64,000 nucleotides of DNA from positions 3,286,001 through 3,350,000 of the forward strand of contig JAUCEF010000004.1 in the NCBI GenBank assembly GCA_033558025.1, given 5' to 3'. This document shows, piece by piece, positions 59,667-64,000 of the stretch. Position 1 is the first letter of the stretch. Every line of letters starts with the position of its first letter. Position numbers and translations under genes: made by a program. The DNA comes from Phytophthora sp. 'mugwort' (taxonomy: Eukaryota > Oomycota > Peronosporomycetes > Peronosporales > Peronosporaceae). The notes beneath the pieces were generated by a model. It was given only the letters and a program-made list of their open reading frames with translations. It made no database searches and was not told the origin of the DNA.

Positions 59667-61591
59667 TTAGTTGGTACGATGGCGATCAATATTTAGCAGG
59701 AGCTGGAGCACCCGACCGGCCTTTTGAATCGACGAACGCACGCTTCGGTACTCGTCTGAATGAAAAATTCCTTCATTTTTACCTTCTGGTTCGGTCTTTT
59801 GGGATACCAGAATGGCGTACTCAACGCTTTTAAAGTCGAAATAACGGGAGTAAAACTTGACCGCACCGACGTCCTGTACGCTACGGGCAAAACGCTTTTG
59901 CACTGTACGCACACGTGCCAGTCGCGTGAAGAACGAGTCATTATCGACGTTTTGCTCGGAATTCTCGAGCAGAATCACACCGAGTTGGATCAAAGATTCC
60001 GCTAGTCTAGACGTGGCGGAACTCAAAAGCTCGTCCAGCGTTTCCGCTTCTGTTGCGACGGCTGCAGCACAGGCACACCAGAAACCTCCGTTGGCAGGAA
60101 TCACGTACCTTGAACGCAACGTATTACGCAAACGACAGATCATCTTGTGCGTGTCATTTTGTAGCTCGACAGCAAGAGATTTCGTCGGTCCTTGCACTAT
60201 AACGGAGACATGAGACTGAAATTTGACGTCACGCAGCTTAATTTGCAGGAAGAACGTCGTTAATTCGTCGTCATCGTCTTGAACTCTGCTCACCGACATG
60301 TCACGTGCTTTTATCTGGAGATTCTCGTGACCGATAGCATTCGGCAAGAGCTCTTCCCAGGAATCGACAATGTCAGCTCCAGTCATCTCGGCGAGTTGAC
60401 ATAGTGAGTCATAGCTGGACACAGGGATGCAAAGCGGAGCGTCTGAAGTTGATACTGACGCATCGATCGCTATAGTGCTAACTTCACCATAGACAAAAAT
60501 GATCTGAACAGAGGACTCGGTAGTGAACGTGGTCGTTCTTAAGTCTCCAGCAAGAATGACGACGCCTTTATCGTCCGAGATCATCCCACCTAAAGTTGAA
60601 GAAAAGATACGTCGCAATGCCATGCGAGAGGAAGCTTCTGTAATCGGGAGCAATACACCGTCGAGCACCATCGAGCTAGTCGTTGAGGTCACACCTCCAA
60701 GCACCACGTGAGTCGTTACCAGGTCTTGAAGTGACTTCTTCTCTTCACAACAAAACCGAATCGGATCGAGTTTTGAAACGACTTTTACAGCTAGAGAAGT
60801 GGCAATTGATCTGTCGTTGCTGATATCATAAAATATATAAATCGTTATCAGTATGATATGATTTACACAAGCAGCAATTCACGCACCTAGTGGCGAGAAT
60901 TTGTCCTATAGTTGTGAGTTGGCGAGACCACGTTAGCTCCTGGAAGGATGGAATGGCTTCTGTTAATGGAATTCGCATGTACTTGGCTGTCTAGAGCACG
61001 CAAATATTGAGATACACACCTGTAAGCTTACCTAGTATACGAGAATAGCGGAATTTGCTTACCTTTAGACAACACATCTGGACAGACGACAAAGCCTGCT
61101 GAATAATGTCGCTATACGTGGCACACGTTAGCCAGGAACTACATTAACGTATATGGTGAGTAGAACCTTACATTGGCACTCCCTGCCGTTGTAATCCAAG
61201 CGCAGTCTCCGCCAACACGCCACATAAAGTTACCATTGTCGTACAGCCCTATTTCGTACAATCTTGTCAGCTAGCAACCTAAACAGCAGCGTAAAGATGA
61301 CGTACGGTGCCGAAGAATTTCTGTTGTTCATCCAGCGCTTGCTGCAAAATGGCAGTACCGGCATTCTGGCTTTGCAATGCGCTTGTTACTGCGTACGTGT
61401 CCGCGGAGAACAGTGTCTGGTCGAGTTCATCTACACAATTTCGCGTCGTGTTAGCGTCTCGATCGCCCCTTGACGCGAGGGCTTGTACCCAGTGTACCTG
61501 TAACCTGCTTGCGCAGCTTATTGGGGCCGTAGAGCGATCGCACGGTGCGTGCGACGCCCGCGACAGCGTGCAGCAGTACAGTGCTCTCCAT
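59667..61591 (-). CDS. Group II chaperonin-like protein, BBS (MKKS/BBS6) type
   Basis: I rebuilt six exons: 61498-61591, 61306-61430, 61172-61248, 61063-61111, 60887-60990 and 59667-60819, all GT-AG, giving 533 residues. It starts MESTVLLHAVAGVARTVRSL, then YGPNKLRKQVTDELDQTLFS (CCT: YGPxGxxK...TxD), AGTAILQQALDEQQKFFG, GCTTMVTLCGVLAETALGLQ and LAVKVVSKLDPIR. CCT-like apical and C-terminal parts follow (QIIFVYGEVSTIAIDASVST; SVIVQGPTKSLAVELQND; PANGGFWCACAAAVATEA). The CCT ATPase loop GDGTT is GTGCTT here, so the nucleotide-coordinating Asp is missing, as in divergent BBS chaperonin-like proteins that assemble the BBSome. I cannot separate BBS6 from BBS10 or BBS12. The expected GGG-x-E of the C-terminal catalytic region is also altered. 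Confidence 0.8.
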
Positions 61592-61780
61592 TGTACTATA
61601 TTGTGATCTTTCAGATCTTTCAGCATTAAAAATAGTCGCCGCAAACTTTAACGTTTGAGAATCTTTTGCACATCCGTATACAAACTTGAAGTTTCAAAGA
61701 TCTGATAAAATTAATAATGATATTCGAATTATGCAAGTAAATACATGAGTGGTGCTTTGTTGTTGTCGCTGATTCGTGTG

Positions 61781-63100
61781 CTACCCGTTATACCTCGTTA
61801 CAAAGTCACCGAGGCCTGGAATGATCGTTTGCGTTTGCGGGTCGACCTTGCTGTCGATGCCGCCCGTGATAATCCGGACGCCTGAATTGCCACAAATTGC
61901 CACAAGGCACAACTAGTGAGATGAGTATTTCACAATTTATGTGGCACGACCACATAGTTTTTTTTACCTGGAAATCCGTTGCAAATGGCTACAAGACTAT
62001 CCGTGGAACAGAGAATACTGACAAGTGTGATCCGATCCTCCTGAATGCCTAGACTGCAGAGCGCTTCAATGGCTTTGCACTCGGCGTCGCCTGTGTTCAC
62101 TGTCGAACTAAAGAGTAAAACCCGGTACTGCATGATATCGCTTGGCAAATCCATGTGCTCCAACCGCCAGCCATTCTGTCCCTGTTGAAACTTAAGACTA
62201 ATCGAACCCTGTGGCGCATCGGGTTCCATCTGATGAAATAACACAAGAAATGGGAACCCTGCTGCGCCGATTGCCACGCCACAAAATTCGTCCGTCCGTT
62301 CCAAACCATACGTCAAGTAGCCGGTGGCTGTAGTCATTTCGACTGCGTGTGCATTGATAATGGCAAGCGCTTCTTCCAGCAGCAGCCTGCACCAGCACAA
62401 GAGCTGTGTTTAGTACAGTCAAATTAAACTCAAGCATGTATACTTACATGATCAGTCTTCCAGCGGCGCGACGGAAGGTTGCCGGCCCTGATCGTCTGTC
62501 ACGTAGTGTCGTCATAAGCAACAAGACGGAGCTGGATCGAATCTCTCGGACCATTAAATTCTCGCCAGGCAAATCGGCAAAGTTCTCGGCTCTATCGATT
62601 TCTTGCGCCTGTTTGACCAATGAATCGTAGCGCGTTGTGATCATCTCACGGTTTTTCTTGATGTGGCAAATAGCGGCGCGCGTGACGCCGTACTCACGGG
62701 CAAGCGCCGCCTGTTTCTCTCCATTCTCGATACGTTTAATGATATTATGGCGTTCCGTGTCGCACAGATACCGCACGCGTTTCTTCTGTTTCTTGTGTGG
62801 TGCATTGGCGTCCGCTTCATTGTCCTCAGTCTTTGTCTCGTCCTCTCGAGCATTCGGCGACGTTGCCGTTACCGTCTGACTGTTGCGGTCCCGGCCGCTC
62901 GAGATACTTGACGTGGAGCTGCAACCTTGCAGTGCGAACACTGCGTCGGCATTCCCCGCTGTATGCAGCGCCATGAACTCACCCAGAACTGGCTGCTGCA
63001 GTGGCTCGTACCGGTTGCTGCAGAGAGCTGGAGCTTCAACTTGCAGTTTGCGACGTTCGTCGTTGTGGGACAACTGAGTGTTTCGTTCTAGCGTAGCCAT
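61781..63100 (-). CDS. Helix-turn-helix protein fused to a uracil phosphoribosyltransferase domain
   Basis: Three exons, 62448-63100, 61968-62386 and 61781-61881 (GT-AG introns of 61 and 86 bp), give 390 residues from the ATG at 63100. The frame is open further upstream but without an ATG. Residues about 100-150 form a Psq/CENP-B-like HTH (YLCDTERHNIIKRIENGEKQ; AALAREYGVTRAAICHIKKN) after a basic patch (HKKQKKRVR). Residues about 180-390 are a UPRT: LLLMTTLRDRRSGPATFRRA, LLEEALAI, CGVAIGAAGFPFLVLFHQME, VLLFSSTVNTGDAECKAIEA, DRITLVSILCS, and IIPGLGDFVTRYNG at the end, with the uracil-contact GLGDF-x-x-RY intact. The PRPP loop is weak (SSTVNTGD lacks the DP...ATG acid pattern), as in inactive human UPRT. 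A DNA-bound pyrimidine sensor is one possibility, but this is inference. Confidence 0.88.
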
Positions 63101-64000
63101 CAAGGGCCCGACCAGCGAGACGACACGTTTATCGACTCTGCCGTCCTGGCGGCGTTTGCGTTGTGAGCGCGTGTTGCATATTAGCAAACGAAGCGTCAAA
63201 GGCTCGCGGCTGGTGTTCGCGACAAAAATACGCACCGGGATGGGGATAGTCTACGGACGCATTTTTCGATGCCTTGCATGACCAAATGAGTTGGTTAACT
63301 GTGGGCTGTTCCACTGCCACACGCTGATGATCTCTATCCATTCCGTTTTAGAGTACTAAGTGCGGTAAGAAGCTTGGGATGCCATTTTGTTTGGTACGAT
63401 TCGTGTTCACTACTTTGATCGCATTTACATACTGGATACAGTTGATCTGTTTCGCGGAACAGATATTTGCACTTTGCAACTGGATAGGTGGACGTTTTTG
63501 CGGGTTTTGGCTTAAAACCCTCCGAGAATGCAAAACTGCGCCGTCAGCTGCCAGTAACGGTGCGGGCCGTTTAGTAATACTGGTATCCGATGCGCCTATA
63601 AAAACGCACGCGGCGAAGTCAAAAGAAGGATGTTTGTCGCGGACAACATGCGTTTACCTGCAAAAAGGGCAATTTATATATTGGCGACAGAAAACCGACA
63701 AAACCTCTGCGAGCTGATGGACCCAGTTGCTATAAGTAATTACAAGATTCAGTATCAAGGCACGATAACTTTAACACTTAGTTTCTCAACAGTGTACGAG
63801 CAAGCTAATGAAAGAGAACCTCTCGGTATATCCCGTTAACGATAACCGTGACTGAATCCCACAACTATTAGTTCGCGCAACATTAGTCGCTCAGGAACGT
63901 TTTTTTTTTGCAAGCGTAGTGGTCCATATATGCATATCATTTTGCTACTTTTCACTCTTTTCAGATAGCGACAAACACGGCACATAACATTACCATGTTT
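63101..64000. other. Intergenic region at the window end
   Basis: This is upstream of the HTH-UPRT gene. Small plus frames (63379-63717 and 63630-63839) have no recognised domain; the first starts with a hydrophobic stretch that could mimic a signal peptide but has no supporting features. The open frame continuing upstream of the HTH-UPRT start lacks an ATG and is probably leader. Nothing else is seen. Confidence 0.45.

Noticed and set aside
1..64000. CRISPR array, operons, Shine-Dalgarno sites or tRNA/rRNA genes
   Set aside because: No regular short direct repeats with spacers, no tRNA-like cloverleaf with a GTTCRANNC box in a plausible setting, and no rRNA sequence were seen. The genes are eukaryotic with introns.

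Overview
The window looks like nuclear DNA of an oomycete, most probably Phytophthora or a close relative. The evidence is the mix of compact, intron-poor genes with short GT-AG introns (about 57-155 bp), a TCATTCC initiator-like element just upstream of DAD1, a chromodomain Ty3/gypsy element, an oomycete-style Helitron, and flagellar genes (Kintoun/DNAAF2, LRRC51, an LC8-type dynein light chain) expected in a zoospore-forming organism. All eukaryotic starts were checked for a real ATG, and exon joins were built by hand from frame and splice sites.

Region 1 (1-17,100) is transposon wreckage. A Helitron N-terminal fragment (about 2.9-4.1 kb) is followed by a 5'-truncated gypsy element (4.1-11.0 kb: gag knuckle, protease, RT, RNase H, integrase, chromodomain, polypurine tract, 3' LTR), and then by the Helitron central and helicase parts (11.0-14.3 kb). 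This suggests that the gypsy element landed in the Helitron. Degenerate coiled-coil coding sequence, tandem repeats and perfect hairpins follow.

Region 2 (17.1-21.4 kb) is a same-strand tandem array of six small membrane-protein genes with no family I can name. Four encode four-TM proteins. Two encode single-TM proteins that share a proline/serine C-terminal motif with each other and, more weakly, with one four-TM protein. This is the best candidate for an undescribed system.

Region 3 (21.6-45.4 kb) is mostly housekeeping: ETF-alpha, DAD1, two paralogous beta-rich repeat proteins of unknown function, an EGF-like secreted protein, RPB6, RBM42, LAMTOR4, two coiled-coil proteins, Kintoun, a SWEET transporter, Rab escort protein, a predicted N-myristoylated protein and a mitochondrial carrier. 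Longer gaps (24.1-25.7, 40.7-42.5 kb) hold gene remnants or nothing I recognise.

Region 4 (46.6-63.1 kb) is very compact: CKS1, LC8, AsnRS, a chimeric gene joining a Trm5 N-terminal domain to a NAA50-like acetyltransferase, Trm5 itself, NAA50 itself, a KDEL-ended secretory protein, a CCR4-type nuclease-fold protein with an inserted fibronectin III domain, WDR75/Utp17, LRRC51, a BBS-type chaperonin-like protein, and a helix-turn-helix protein fused to a uracil phosphoribosyltransferase domain. The chimera beside both of its likely parents and the unusual domain fusions make this the second focus of interest.
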